From Datura wrightii (Eukaryota; Streptophyta; Magnoliopsida; Solanales; Solanaceae): DNA of 64,000 nucleotides. The first letter of the stretch is position 1; every line of letters begins with the position of its first letter. Shown piece after piece: positions 43,582 through 55,548 of this stretch. The notes below the pieces were generated by a model. It searched no databases and was not told the origin of the DNA. It was given only the letters and a program-made list of their open reading frames with translations. A program made the position numbers and the translations under genes. The stretch spans positions 61,190,501-61,254,500 of the forward strand of contig JASDFA010000003.1 of the NCBI GenBank assembly GCA_035772735.1. The letters run 5' to 3'.

Positions 43582-43789
43582 CTAAGCAGTATCAATCAAC
43601 TGTACTCCCAACCAAGCTAATATATGGATATCCTTTGCCAGCTCCTTTTTTCCTTCCTCAACATAAGGCATGCTCCCCATAGACACTCTTCTTAGGACAT
43701 CAGCCACCACATTGGCTTTTCTCGGGTGATATAGCACACTCATGTCATAGTCCTTCAGTAGCTCCACCCACCTTTTTGGACGAAGATTC
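43582..43789 (-). pseudogene. Element Q RNase H C-terminus and connection
   Basis: The minus strand has KRWVELLKDYDMSVLYHPRKANVVADVLRR, the end of Ty3/gypsy RNase H (the Asp of VADVL belongs to the active site). It abuts the first base of S LTR1 at 43790, so S inserted here. Confidence 0.85.
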
Positions 43790-45422
43790 TGTAATGCCCC
43801 AAAAACTCAAATACTAGAACAGGGACTTAAAACAGAGAAAAACTGAAAAATCTGCACCAGGTCACATAACGAGTCATTTTGTGACCCATGGGAGGTGACC
43901 ACGAGTTCTTAAGTGACTCGTGGTGAGAATTGGGGACTTAGTTGAAAATTTGGAATAAATGAGGTGACCACAGGGGTTACCACAATCATGGTCAATGCCA
44001 CAAGTGAAGTGAAGTTTAGACCTAGTTCTTGAATGTAGAAAATCATGAATCTTGCAATAGTTTTTTAATACAAAAATTTTGCTTGATTTTATCAATGTTT
44101 GGAACTCCCATGTTGTTAGTAAAATTGGAAACTCAATCAGATTATTGTCAGCTCATTTTTAGTAAGAATGTTAGAATTCTCAAGTTTCAGTCAGAAATGT
44201 CAGCTGATCAGTTTGACTACAGAAATTCCCGAGGTGTTAATAGTACCTCCCAGTTATCAGAATCAGATTCTGAACTCAGTTTTAGTGGTCCACTAGGCAG
44301 TCATGACACTTTAGATAAGCAGCTCTAACTAGACTTAGGACCCCAGCTTTAGATTATAGTTTTTTCTTTAGATGGTTACGAGACTTCTAGATAAGCAGCT
44401 TTGACCAATCTTAAAACCCAGTTCGAAAATCTGGTTCGATAAGACTCTCAGAGAGCTTTCAGATATGTATCCCTGACTAGTCTTGGGCCTTAGTTTTGAG
44501 CTATCATCTTAGTATTCAGTCTAGGACTATCTAGTGGGAGTAGGACTTAGCACCGAGCAGACCGAGGTCCTTGCGCACCCAGGTTCCTAGGACTACGTTG
44601 CCGCCGTAGGTTACAGTTTTATTGGCTTTACGGCCCAAGACATGTTGTTATCACCCAGTTCATTCCTTTATACCCTGGGAAGGTATATTATGTCCTACCA
44701 ATGGGGTGTATACATTAGACTCCACGTCTAGCTCACGTGGTTAAATGTCGATTATAGACTCTCCCACTAGTACGCTCAATCAAATCTCAAATCAGTTCAG
44801 ATCAGTATTACAGATTTAGAACATGTTTTTGACCATCTACTAGGGTATTTTAGACTATTTTCGCTATTTCAGTTATTTAGTTTAGTAGCTTCAGTTGGTC
44901 ATTGCATGTATTTCCAGTGTAGTTATTTCATTTCTTATGTATGGTTTCTCTTACTTACTCAATACATTGAAAGTAATGATGTATACTTTTATGTTGTATC
45001 ATTTTATGAGACAGCTGCAGGATTTCAGTCTCAGCTTCGCTAGCCGACCGCTCTCTGAAGACTTCAACTGTTCTAGTTGGTGAGTCCTCATTCTTTGAGG
45101 TTGGAGATTATTCAATTTAGTTACATTTTTCTTTTCTTCAATTTGGATTTGGAGTTAGCTGGGGGTTTGTCCCAGCAACTCATCAGTTGTAGTGGCTTTC
45201 AGACGAAGATTTGGTTTTCAGACTTGTAGTTTTGTTCAAATATCTTCAAAAATTATGATCACCTGTATTCTCTGAAATATTTATATTTTTGTTTTAAACT
45301 TCCACTGTATATATTTATATATTACTCAGAATGCCAGTGTATGATAGACTAGGGGCTGACTTGGGGTTACTTGTGACTCCAAGTACCGTGTCCCGTCCAG
45401 GGTGTAAACTCGGGGCATGAAT
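43790..45422 (+). repeat. Element S LTR1 (deleted copy)
   Basis: It starts TGTAATGCCCC and ends before the primer site at 45427. At 1633 bp it lacks about 650 bp present in LTR2 (about 47715-48405); the deletion junction is near 44005 and removes most CACGAGTCGTGG-type words. Confidence 0.85.
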
Positions 45423-45426
45423 AACT

Positions 45427-45438
45427 TGGTATCAGAGC
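45427..45438 (+). other. Primer binding site behind S LTR1
   Basis: TGGTATCAGAGC, initiator Met tRNA type. Confidence 0.9.
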
Positions 45439-45640
45439 ACTAGTTTAGAGTATCATCGGATGTCTGAAAGACGCATCGAGTAGAATCCTCTTTATGGGTG
45501 TGAAGTGCACCACAATTATGACAGGGAGGCTACGACATGTTATTAGGAAAATGCCCTTTATTTCATACTCCTTGTTGTGCGCTGAAATTCAGTTCTAGAA
45601 TCATTCTCCTAACTCGTGTTGTATTTCGTTTCAGTGAATC

Positions 45641-46386
45641 ATGCCTCTACTACCTAGTAACACAAGAAGGGCCGGTAATGACCGACCTGCCCCACCATCC
45701 CCTACAGCCTCTCAAGACAACTCAGTGTGTACCGTAGAGTTTAGGGCAGCCATTCAACTGCTCGCTCAAACTGTTACCAAACAGGTGAAACAGTAGGTGG
45801 TTCCAATCAACAACAACAGGTCCGTAGCAGCTTCCCGAGTGCGGGACTTCACTCAGTTGAACCTTCCAAATTTTCACAGATCTAAGGTGGGAGAGTACCA
45901 ACAAGAATTTATGGATGAGATTAAAAAGATCACCCGAATTATGGGTGCCAGCCTTCAGAGCGTGCCGACTTGGCTGCCTACCAACTGAAGGGGTGGCCTA
46001 GGTTTGGTATGAACAGTGGAATGAGGGGAGACCAGCAGAAGCAGGAACGAATGGGAGGAGTTTACTACAGCCTTCCTGAATAGATTTTTCCCTTGGGAGC
46101 TCAGGGAGGCAAAAGTGGCTGAGTTCATGAACTTGGGACAGGGCAATAGAACAGTAGAAGAATATGCACTAGAGTTCACCAGACTGTCTAAATATTCTCC
46201 AAAGATGGTAGTCGAGCCAAGGGTTCGTATGTTAGAATTTGTGAATGGAGTGTTGAACTTGGTCCTCAAGGAGTGCAGGACTGCAATGCTTATTAAGGAC
46301 ATCGATCTCTCCAGCCTTATTGTCTCTGCCCAGCAGATTGAGGTAGAAAAATTGAGGGACATGGAGTGAAAGAACAAGCGGGCAAG
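45641..46386 (+). pseudogene. Element S gag, duplicate fragment
   Basis: ATG 45641; EFRAAIQLLAQTVTKQV, then TAG 45794-45796, a frameshift near 45950-46080, and EFMNLGQGNRTVEEYALEF. It ends at the junction with antisense Q integrase at about 46386. The TAG is at the same codon as in the second copy (50184-50186). Confidence 0.85.
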
Positions 46387-47520
46387 GTCTTGCCCGATTA
46401 AAGTAGCTTCACCAACCTCAAACCATCCAATAGGAGATCTGCACCTCTTACCATATAATGCCTCAAACGGTGCCATCTGGATACTGGAGTGGTAGCTGTA
46501 ATTGTATGCAAACTCAATGAGAGACAAGTGATCATCCCAACTACCATTGAAATCGATTATGCATGCCCTCAACATATCTTCTAGGGTCTGAATAGTTCAC
46601 TTAGCTTGTCCATTTTCTGCGGGTGAAAAGTTGTGCTGAGCTTGACTTGGGTACCAAGTCCCTTCTGAATGGACTTCCAGAAGTGAGAGGTGAATTGGCT
46701 ACCTCTATCTAAGATAATGGACAAGGGAACCCCATGAAGTCTGACCAACTACCAAATATAAAGCCTAGCATAGTCCTCAGCCGATTCTGTAGTTTTAACT
46801 AGGAGGAAGTGTGTTGACTTAGTCATCCAGTGTACTATCACCCAGATTGAGTCATGCTACCAACGAGTCCGAGGTAGACTCATAATAAAATCCATATTTA
46901 CTTCTTGCCACTTCCATGTGGGCATGCTGATACTTGAGTCATACCTCCCGGTCTTTGGTGTTCTACTTTGACATGCTGGCAGTTCAGGCACTTACGTACA
47001 AATTCAGTAATATCTCCCTTCATGCCGTTCCACCAGTAAATATAAATCATGGTAAATCTTAGTAGAACCAGGGTGGATGGAATATCTCAAACTATGTGCT
47101 TCATCTAGTATCTGTTGTCTCAAATCACCCACATTTTGTACGCACAATTTACCCTGGTAGAGGAGTACACCATCTCCCTCTTCGGAGAAGGCCTCCACTT
47201 CTTTTTTGTGAACCGCCTCCTTCAATTTAAGCAGCACAAGATCTTCATCCTTCCTTGACTTAACCTCAACTACCAACGAGGAATGTGATCCACTGTGCAC
47301 AACTACTCCACCCTCAGCAGTATCAATCAATTGTACTCCCAATCGAGCTAATTTGTGGATATCATTTGCTAGCTCCTTTTTGCCTTCCTCAACATGAGCC
47401 ACGCTCCCCATAGACACTCTTCTTAGGGCATCAGCCACCACATTGGCTTTTCCCAGGTGATATAGCATGCTCATGTCATAGTCCTTCAGTAGCTCCAACC
47501 ACCTTCTCTGACGAAGATTC
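46387..47520 (-). pseudogene. Duplicated part of element Q: integrase to RNase H
   Basis: It repeats 42651-43789 in the same orientation with roughly 10% change. It includes FNGSWDDHLSLIEFAYN (46550), the zinc-binding region and LLKDYDMSMLYHLGKANVVADALRR (47498). The right end abuts S LTR2 with the same junction as at 43790. The left end is fused to S gag. Confidence 0.85.
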
Positions 47521-49807
47521 TATAATGCCCCAGAAACTCGAAGGCTAGACATGGGACTTAAAATAGAGAAAAATTGGAAAATCTGCACCAGGTCATAGAA
47601 CGAGTCAATTTGTGACCCATGGGAGGTGACCACGAGTCGTTAAGTGACTCATGGTGAGAATTGGGGACTTAGTTGAAAATGTGGAGAAAATGAGGTGACC
47701 ACAGGGGTGATGACGAATTGTGGTCAACCCCACGAGTCGTGATATGACCCGTGGTCAAGAAAAAATTTAAGGTCGGGCAGAAGTAAAGTAGTACACCTAA
47801 CGGAAGGACCCCATGAGTCATGGTCAGTCACCATGATTCGTGGGATGGGTTATGGTCAGCCGAATGGAATTTATGTGAAATTGAGGCAATGCACTTAACG
47901 GACAATCCCACGAGTCGTGGCCTGAAGTGATGAGTCGTTAGGTCCCTCGTGGGGGAGCCTGACAGTTAGTGTTCCTACAAATTTCCTAAAGGTGTTTCAA
48001 TAATTTTCTAACCTCCTAGACTTTAAACTATGTCATTTTAGTATATTTTTAGGGAATTTAGAGGGGTAAAACTGTTTCCCTCTCATTCCCCTCGTAGATT
48101 CTCAGAAAATCATTGTAGAACTTCTCTTAGAGCATTTCAGTGCAAGAACTAGGGCAGTCCTTTCTACTCAGTTTCTCAAGGAAATTCCTCGAGCTTCTTC
48201 ACCAGGTATGTGGGAATTCAACAAGGGAATAGTTCTTCCCTTGTGTCCCCAAATTCCTCCCTAATTTCTTTATTAGTTCTAGCCTTACAGATTATCGAAT
48301 GTTAAGAAATTGTCAGTAATACTTCATCTAATTCATGTGGGACATTATTTTATGTTAATTATAGATATTTTCCACTAGATTGTGATTGAAATGATGTTTG
48401 TTCTTATGAAGTGAAATTTAGACCTAGTTCTTGAACATAGAAAATCTTAAATCTTGTAATAGTTTTTGAATACCAAAATTTTACTTGATTTTATCAGTGT
48501 TGGGAACTCCCATGTTCTTAGTAGCATTGGAAACTCAATCATATTATTGTCAGCTCAGTTTTAGTAAGAATGTTAGAATTCTCAAGAGTCAATCAGAAAT
48601 GTCAGCTGATCAGTTTGACTACAGAAATTCCCGAGGTGTCAATAGTACCTCCCAGTTATCAGAATTAGATTCAGAATTCATTTTTAGTGGTCCACTAGGC
48701 GGTCATGACACTTTAGATAAGTAGCTCTGACTAGCCTTAGGACCCCAGATTCATATTACAGTTTATTCTTTAGACGGTTACGACGCTTCTAGATAAGAAG
48801 CTCTGACCAGTCGTAGAACCCAGTTCTAGAATCCGGTCCGATAAGACTCTTAGGGAGCTTTCAGATATGTATCCCTGACTAGTAATTTTCCCCAGTTTTG
48901 AGCTATCAGCTTAGTATTCAGTCTAGGACTATCTAGTGGGAGTAGGACTTAGCACCAAGCAGACTGGGGTTCTAGTGCACCAAGGTTCCCAGAACTACGT
49001 TACCACCATAGGGTATAGTTTTATTGGCAACATAGTCCTAGACATCTTGTGATCACCCAGTTCATTCTTTTATACCTTGACAAGGTATATTTGGTCCTAC
49101 TAATGGGGTGTATATATCAAACTCCACGTCTAGCTCACGTGATTATATTTCGGTTATAGACTCTCCCACTAGTCAGATCAGTTTAGATCAGTATTATAGA
49201 TTTAGAACATGTTTTTGACCATTAAACAAAGCCTTTTAGATTGTTTCAGTTATTTCAGTTATTTAGTTCAGTAGCTTCAGTTGGTTATTTCATCTCTTTC
49301 CAGTGCAGTTATTTCATTTTTGTGTATGGTTTCTCTCACTTACTCAGTTCATTCAAAGTACTGATACATACTTTTATGTTGTATCGTTTTATGATACAGA
49401 TGCAGGATTTCAGTCACAGCCTCGCTAGCCGATCGCTCTCTAAAGACTTCAGTTGTTCTAGTTGGTGAGTCCTCATTTTTTGAGGATGGAGATTATTTAA
49501 TTCAGTTACATTTTTGTTTCCTTCTATTTGGATTTGGAGTTAGATGGGGGCTTGTCCCAGTAACGCATTAGTTGTAGTGGCTTTCAGACATAGATTTGGT
49601 TTTTAGACTTGTAGTTTTGTTCAAATATCTTCAAGAATTATGAATCAGCTGTATTCTCTGAAACATTTATATTTTTGATTTAAAATTCGCTATATATATT
49701 TATATGTTACTCAGCATGCTAGTGTATGATAGACCAGGGGTTGACTTGGGGTTACTTGTGACTCCAAGTACCGTATCCAATCCATGATGTAAACTCGGGG
49801 CGTGACA
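47521..49807 (+). repeat. Element S LTR2 (full-length 5' LTR)
   Basis: 2287 bp; start mutated to TATAATGCCCC, end ...GGCGTGACA. U3 (47580-47960) has repeated CACGAGTCGT words, including ACCACGAGTC followed 7 bp later by its complement. Confidence 0.88.
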
Positions 49808-49811
49808 AACT

Positions 49812-49823
49812 TGGTATCAGAGC
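49812..49823 (+). other. Primer binding site of S
   Basis: TGGTATCAGAGC, 4 nt after LTR2. Confidence 0.92.
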
Positions 49824-50027
49824 ACTAGTTTTAAAGTATCCTCAGATGTGTGAAAACTGCATCGAGTAGAGTCCTCTTCATGGGTGTGAAGCACGCCACA
49901 CTTATCACGGGGAGGCTATGAGATGATATTAGGAAAAATTCCCTTTATTTCATACTCCTTATCATGCGTGGAAATTTAGTTATAGAATCATTCTCCTAAC
50001 TCATACTCTATTTTGTTTTAGTGAATC

Positions 50028-51090
50028 ATGCCTCCGCGATGTGGTAACAGAAGAAGGGCCGGTAATGCTTATCGACCTGCTCCACCAGCCCCCGCAGCCC
50101 CTCAGGATGACTTTGTGTCTACTGTAGAGTTTAGGGCGGCCATTCAGCTACTCACTCAAACTGTTACCAATCAGGTTAACCAGTAGGTGGTTCCAATCAA
50201 CAACAATGGGTCCGCTGCAGCTGCCCGAGTGCGGGACTTCACTCGGATAAACCTTCCAAATTTTCATGGATCTAAGGTGGGGAGAGGACCCATAAGGATT
50301 TGTGGATGAGATTAAAAAGATCACCCGAATTATAGGTGTCAGTCCTTTAGAGAGTGCCGACTTGGTTGCCTACCAACTGAAAGGGGTGGCCCAGGTTTTG
50401 TACAAACAGAGGAAGGAAGGGAGGCCAGCAGAAGTAGGATCGAATAGGAGGAGTTCACTATAGACTTCCTGGATAGATTTTTCCCTCGAGAACTTAGGGA
50501 GGAAAAGTGGCTGAGTTCATGAACTTGAGATAGGGCAACAGAACAGTAGAAGAATATGCATTGGAGTTCAACAGACTGTCTAAATATGCTCCAGAGATGG
50601 TAGTCGAGCCAAGGGCTCGTATGTTAAAATTTTCGAATGGAGTATAGATCTTGCTCCTCAAGGAGTGCAGGACTGCAATGCTTATTAAGGACATCAATCT
50701 CTCCAACCTTATTATCTATTCCCAGCAGATTGAGGCAGAAAAATTGAGGGACATGGAGGAAAGAACAAGCGGGCAAGGACTTGCCAATCAAATTATGGCC
50801 ACCTGAGGTCTGGCAGTAGCAGCCGCCTACAGTGGCAGCAACAGCAACAACAGAGGGCTCCAACACCTAGCTCAACCAGCGCCCCTACCTTTCGGTTCTG
50901 CCAATTTCGGAGGGGTGGAACATCTTGCTCTAAGTCCCAGAGTTACAGTGCTAGTAAAAGGTATCCAGCTTGCTCCAAGTGTGGCAAGAACCACCTAGGA
51001 GAGTGTCTTTAGGGTCAAGAGGGGTGTTTTGGTTGTGGACAACTTGGTTGTCGGCTTAAGGAATGTCCGTCAACAAGACGGGGATGATCA
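50028..51090 (+). pseudogene. Element S gag with two zinc knuckles
   Basis: ATG 50028 (MPPRCGNRRRAGN). TAG at 50184-50186 and several frameshifts (near 50285, 50440 and 50500) break the capsid region. Two knuckles lie near 50970-51070: CSKCGKNHLGEC is complete, while in CFGCGQLGCRLKEC the His is replaced by Cys. Confidence 0.85.
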
Positions 51091-51150
51091 CAATCATCTA
51101 CCTCGGTAACTCCAACAGGCCAACCATCTCAGCAGGCAGACACATCAGGT

Positions 51151-51636
51151 ATGGAGGGCGGTCAACGCCAAAATCATTTTTATGCATTGTCTTCTTGTCA
51201 AGATCAGGAGAGATCACCTGATATGGTTATGGGTATGTTATGTTTTTTCAACCTAGATGTGTATGCCCTACTTGATTCGGGGGCCACACCATCATTCGTG
51301 ACACCCTACGTAGCCGTCCAATTCGACATCAGTCCAGAGGTCCTCTCAGTACCATTTTCAGTCTCCACCCTAGTTGGAAAGTTAGTTAGAGCCAGCTGGC
51401 TGTATAGAAACTGCCTAGTCTCATTCTTCAATAAGGTCATTCCCGCTGATCTTATAGAATTAGACATGGTCAAATTTGACCTCATCCTTGGCATGGATTG
51501 GTTACACTTCGGTTATGCCTCAGTCAATTGCAGAACTAGAATTGTCAAATTTCAGTTTCCAAATGAGCCAATGTTAGAGTGGACGGGTAGTAGTACAGTG
51601 CTTAAGGGTCTATTTATTTCCTACCTTATGGCCTAG
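51151..51636 (+). CDS. Element S aspartic protease
   Basis: An uninterrupted 161-codon stretch with the intact active site YALLDSGATPSFVTPY (about 51265-51310) and LILGMDWL (about 51480). It is the processing protease of the gag-pol chain. The flanking frames are broken, so it is an open relic within a dead polyprotein; the ATG at 51151 is probably internal. Confidence 0.8.
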   Translation: MEGGQRQNHFYALSSCQDQERSPDMVMGMLCFFNLDVYALLDSGATPSFVTPYVAVQFDISPEVLSVPFSVSTLVGKLVRASWLYRNCLVSFFNKVIPADLIELDMVKFDLILGMDWLHFGYASVNCRTRIVKFQFPNEPMLEWTGSSTVLKGLFISYLMA

Positions 51637-51741
51637 AAGCTTATTTTTAAGGGATGTATCTATCATCTAGTTCAGGTCAAAGATTCCAACTTTAAGACCC
51701 CAACTATCTAGTCAGTCCCTGTTGTCAGCGAATTTCCTAAT

Positions 51742-52677
51742 GTGTTCCCCGAAGATCTTCCCGGAGTTCCTCCTAAATGGAAAATCGACTTCGGTATCGA
51801 CCTTCTCCCAGATACTCAGCCCATCTCCATCCCTCCTTATAGAATGGTTCCAACTGAGCTTAAGGAGTTGAAGGAGCATCTAAAAGACCTTATTGATAAA
51901 GGTATTATCAGACCCAACATCTCTCCCTGGGGTACTACTATACTATTCGTGCGAAAGAAATACGGTGCCCTCAGAATGTGTATCAATTACCATCAGTTGA
52001 ATAAGGTCACAGTCAAGAACATGTATCCCCTACCCAGAATTGATGACCTGTTCGACCAACTACAAGGAGCTAGCTATTTCTCCAAAATAGATCTCAGGTC
52101 GAGGTATCATCAGCTAAGAGTTAGAGAGTTTGACATACTGAAAATAGCTTTTAGGACTCGATATGATCACTATGAGTTTGTGATTATGTCCTTCGGACTA
52201 ACTAATGCCCCTACAACCTTTATGGACCTGATGAACAGAGTCTTCAAGCAGTATCTTGATATGTTTGTCATTGTTTTTATTGACGACATTCTAGTAAACT
52301 CCAGAAATGAGGAAGAGCATGCTAATCACCTAAGCACAGTGCTTTAGACACTCAGAAATCGCTAATTGTTTGCCAAGTTTAGCAAATACGAATTCTAGCT
52401 GAAGTCCGTGACTTTCCTGGTTCATGTGGTCTCATGTGAGGGTATTCAGGTTGATTCTCAAAAGATAGCAGCAGTGAAATTCTGGCCCAAACCTACCTCC
52501 CCAACTGAAATCAAATGCTTCTTGAGTCTATTCGGGTATTACTGACATTTTGTGGATGATTTTTCTTCTATAGCATCTCCTTTGACTAGGCTAACTCAGA
52601 AAAAGGTGAAATTCCAGTGGTCAGATACGTGTTATAAAAGTTTCCAGGAGCTAAAAACTTGACTCACTACCGCCCCA
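51742..52677 (+). pseudogene. Element S reverse transcriptase
   Basis: Open to 52347: KIDFGIDLLPDTQPISIPPYRM, the RPNISPWG, LPRIDDLFDQLQGA, FSKIDLRSRYHQLRV, FGLTNAPTTFMDLMNRVF and VFIDDILV (catalytic) motifs. TAG 52345-52347 and further stops (about 52363, 52397, 52542, 52660) break the thumb part FLSLFGYY. Confidence 0.88.
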
Positions 52678-53150
52678 GTGTTGAACCTACCAGAAGGATC
52701 AGATGGGTTTATAGTATATTGCGACGCTTCCAGAGTTGGACTCGGTTGCATTCTGATACAGGGGGGTAAGGTGATAGCCTATGCCTCTAGACAGCTCAAA
52801 GTTAACGAGAAGAATTATCCAACTCATAACTTGAATTTGGCGGCGACGGTGTTTGCGTTGAAGATATGGAGGCACTATCTGTATGGGGCTCACATAGATG
52901 TTTTCACTGATCACAAGAGCCTTCAGTATTTGTTCAGTCAGAAGGACTTAAATCTTCATCAGAGAAGGTGGTTAGAGTTCTCGAAGGACTATGACATGAG
53001 TGTGCTATATCACCCAGGAAAAACCAATGTGGTGGTTGATGCCTTGAGCAGAGTGTCTATGGGGAGCGTGACTCATATTGAGGAAGGCAAAAAGGAACTG
53101 GTGAATGATATTCATTGACTAGCTCGGTTAGTGGTGTAGTTGGTTGACTT
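52678..53150 (+). pseudogene. Element S RNase H
   Basis: GFIVYCDASRVGLGCIL, ASRQLKVNEKNYPTHNLNLAA (the catalytic Glu of the usual HDLELAA is Asn here), HIDVFTDHKSLQYLF and KTNVVVDALSRV. Nearly full-length and open to 53118. The Glu replacement suggests loss of activity. Confidence 0.85.
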
Positions 53151-54252
53151 AGCTGAGGGTGGAGTGGTAATGCAAAGCGGGTCAGATTCCTCTTTGGTTG
53201 TTGAAGATAAGTCCAAATAGGATGAAGATCCCATCTTACTTAAACTTAAGGAAGAGGTTCTCAAAAAAGAGGTTGAGGTTTTTTCCCAAGAGGGAGATGG
53301 TGTGATCTGTTACCAGGGAAGGTTAGGTCTACGGACGTTGGTGAGTTGAGACAGTAGATACTGGCTGAAGCACAGAGTTTGAGATACTCCATCCACCCTG
53401 GTGCTACTAAAATGTACCATGATTTGTGGGATATTTACTAGTGGAATGACATGAATAGAGACATCGCTGAATTCGTAGCTAAGTGCTCGAACTGCCAGAA
53501 AGTCAAGGTAGAGCAGCAGAGACCGGGAGATATGACTCAGGATATCATCATACCCACCTGGAAATGGGAAGAAGTGAATATGGATTTTATTATAGGCCTG
53601 CCTTAAACTCATCGGCAAACATGATTCTATTTGGGTAGTAGTAGACCGGATGACTAAGTCAACACATTTCGTCCCTGTCAAAACAACAGATTCAGTGGAG
53701 GACTATGCTAGGATTTATATCCAAGAGTTTGTTAGGCTTCATTGGGTGCCACTATCCATTATCTCAGACAGAGGTACCCAGTTCACCTCTCACTTTTGGA
53801 AGTCTTTTTAGAAGGGACTTGGTACTCAGGTCGAGCTCAACACAGCTTTGCACCCGCACATAGATGGGAAAGCTGAGCGAACTATTCAGACCCTAGAACA
53901 TATGTTGAGAGTGTATGTGATCAATTTCAAGGGCATTTGGGATGATCACTTGCCTCTAATCGAGTTCGTGTACAACAACAGCTACCACTCCAGTATCCAG
54001 ATGAGCCCGTTTGAGGCATTATATGGTAGGAGGTGTAGATCTCCTATTGGGTAGTTTGAGGTTGGTGAAGCTACTTTAGTTAGGCCAGAATTAGTTCATG
54101 AAGCTATGCAGAAGGTACAGCTCATCAGAGAAAGATTGAAAACAACTCGAGCCATCATAAATCTTATGCTGATATGAGGAGAAGAGAATTGGAGTTTGCT
54201 GTGGATGACTGGGTTTATTTGAAAGTTTCACCCATTACAGGGGGGATGAGAT
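53151..54252 (+). pseudogene. Element S integrase
   Basis: A zinc-binding region near 53360-53500 (SLRYSIHPGATKMYHDL ... CSNCQKVK), then a catalytic core split by frameshifts near 53605 and 53810 (VNMDFIIGLP; VDRMTKSTHF; IISDRGTQF), then HPHIDGKAERTIQTLEHMLRVYV (53848) and SPFEALYGRRCRSPIG. Stops and indels occur throughout. Confidence 0.85.
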
Positions 54253-54640
54253 TTGGGAAGAAGGGGAAAGCTCAGCCCGAGATATGTGGGACCCTATATA
54301 ATTCTAAGGCAACATGGCAAGGTAGCTTATGAGCTGGAATTACCTTCAGAGTTGGCATCTGTGCACCCGGTATTTCATGTGTCACTATTGAAGAAGTGCA
54401 TCAGTGACCCAACTTCAGTTGTGCCAGTGAATAGTATGGGAGTGAAAGATAGTCTCTCATACGAAGAGGTCCCAGTCCAGATCCTTTACCGTTAGGTTCG
54501 TAAGCTAAGGAACAAGGAGGTAGCTTCAGTCAAGGTCTTATGAAGAAATCAGCAGGTTGAGGGAGCTACATGGAAGGCTGAAGCAGATATGATGGCTATA
54601 CACACCCATTTGTTCCCTTCTGGTTTAGTTTCAATTTAAG
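54253..54640 (+). pseudogene. Element S integrase C-terminus and chromodomain
   Basis: GKLSPRYVGPYIILRQHGKVAYELELP, HPVFHVSLLKKC, then (after TAG 54493-54495) VRKLRNKEVASVKVL, a TGA near 54540 in place of the expected Trp codon, and QQVEGATWKAEADM. This chromodomain signature places the element in the Tekay/Del chromoviruses. Confidence 0.85.
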
Positions 54641-54858
54641 GAATCAATTTCCTCCCCAAAAATGCTTTTAGTTCATATGTTTCAGTTTCCTTCATGTAAA
54701 TGAATATTTGTATGATTAGGGGATTCAGTTCAGACTTGTGACTCAGTTAAAAGGTAGTCGTTCCGCTAGTTTCCAACCTTCATGATCAGTATTCGTGTAT
54801 AAATATTTCTATCCCTGCTTTCCTGTGTGTTTTCCAACATTTGAGGATGAATTTTCCC

Positions 54859-54871
54859 AAGGGGGAGATAT
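54859..54871 (+). other. Polypurine tract of S
   Basis: AAGGGGGAGA immediately before TGTAATGCCCC of LTR3, the plus-strand primer. Confidence 0.88.
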
Positions 54872-55548
54872 TGTAATGCCCCAAAAACTCAAAGACTAGA
54901 TCCAGGACTTAAAACAGAGAAAAACTAGAAAATTTGCACAAGGTCACAGAATGAGTAGCTTTGTGACCCGTGGGAGGTGACCACGAGTCGTTAAGTGACT
55001 CGTGGTGAGAACTAGGGAATTAGTTGATAGAGTGGAAAAATTGAGGTGACCACGAATCATGGTCAACCCCACAAGTCGTGATAAGACCCGTGGTCAAGAA
55101 CAAATTTAAGGTCGGGGAGAAGAAAAATAGTACACCAACGGAAGGACCCCACGAGTCATGGTCAGTCACCACGATTTGTAGGATGGGTCGTGGTTAGTCG
55201 GATGGAATTTATGTGAAATTGAAGTAGTGCACTTGACGGACGATCCCACGAGTCGTGGCCTGAAGTGATGGGTCGTTAGGTCCCTCATAGGGGAGCCTGA
55301 TAGTTAGTTTTCCTATGAATTTTATAAGGGTGTTTCAGTAATTTTCTAACCTCCTAAAGTCTAAACTATGTAATTTTAGTATACTTTTAGGGAATTTAGA
55401 GGGGCAAAATGGTTTCCCCCTCATTCCCCATGCAGATTCTCAGAAAATCGTCGTAGAACTTCTCCAGAGCATTTCAGAGTAAGAACTAGGGCATTCCTTT
55501 CTCCTCGGTTTCTCAAGGAAATTATTCATTCTTCTTCATAGACAACAG
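54872..55548 (+). repeat. Truncated 3' LTR of S (LTR3)
   Basis: It matches the first roughly 670 bp of LTR2, including the inverted repeat ACCACGAGTC / GACTCGTGGT (54980-54989, 54997-55006). It stops near 55540, where X2 begins. Confidence 0.88.

Larger units (their letters stand above)
47521..55548 (+). mobile_element. Element S: Tekay/Del chromovirus
   Basis: LTR2, Met-tRNA primer site, gag, protease, RT, RNase H, integrase, chromodomain, polypurine tract and the first part of LTR3. All domains are present in the right order, but the reading frame is broken many times. It is nested in Q (minus). The LTR3 tail is replaced by X2. Confidence 0.88.

Noticed and set aside
53310..53681. 123-codon frame antisense to S integrase
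   Set aside because: It is a reverse-strand shadow of the zinc-binding and catalytic integrase region and has no motif of its own.
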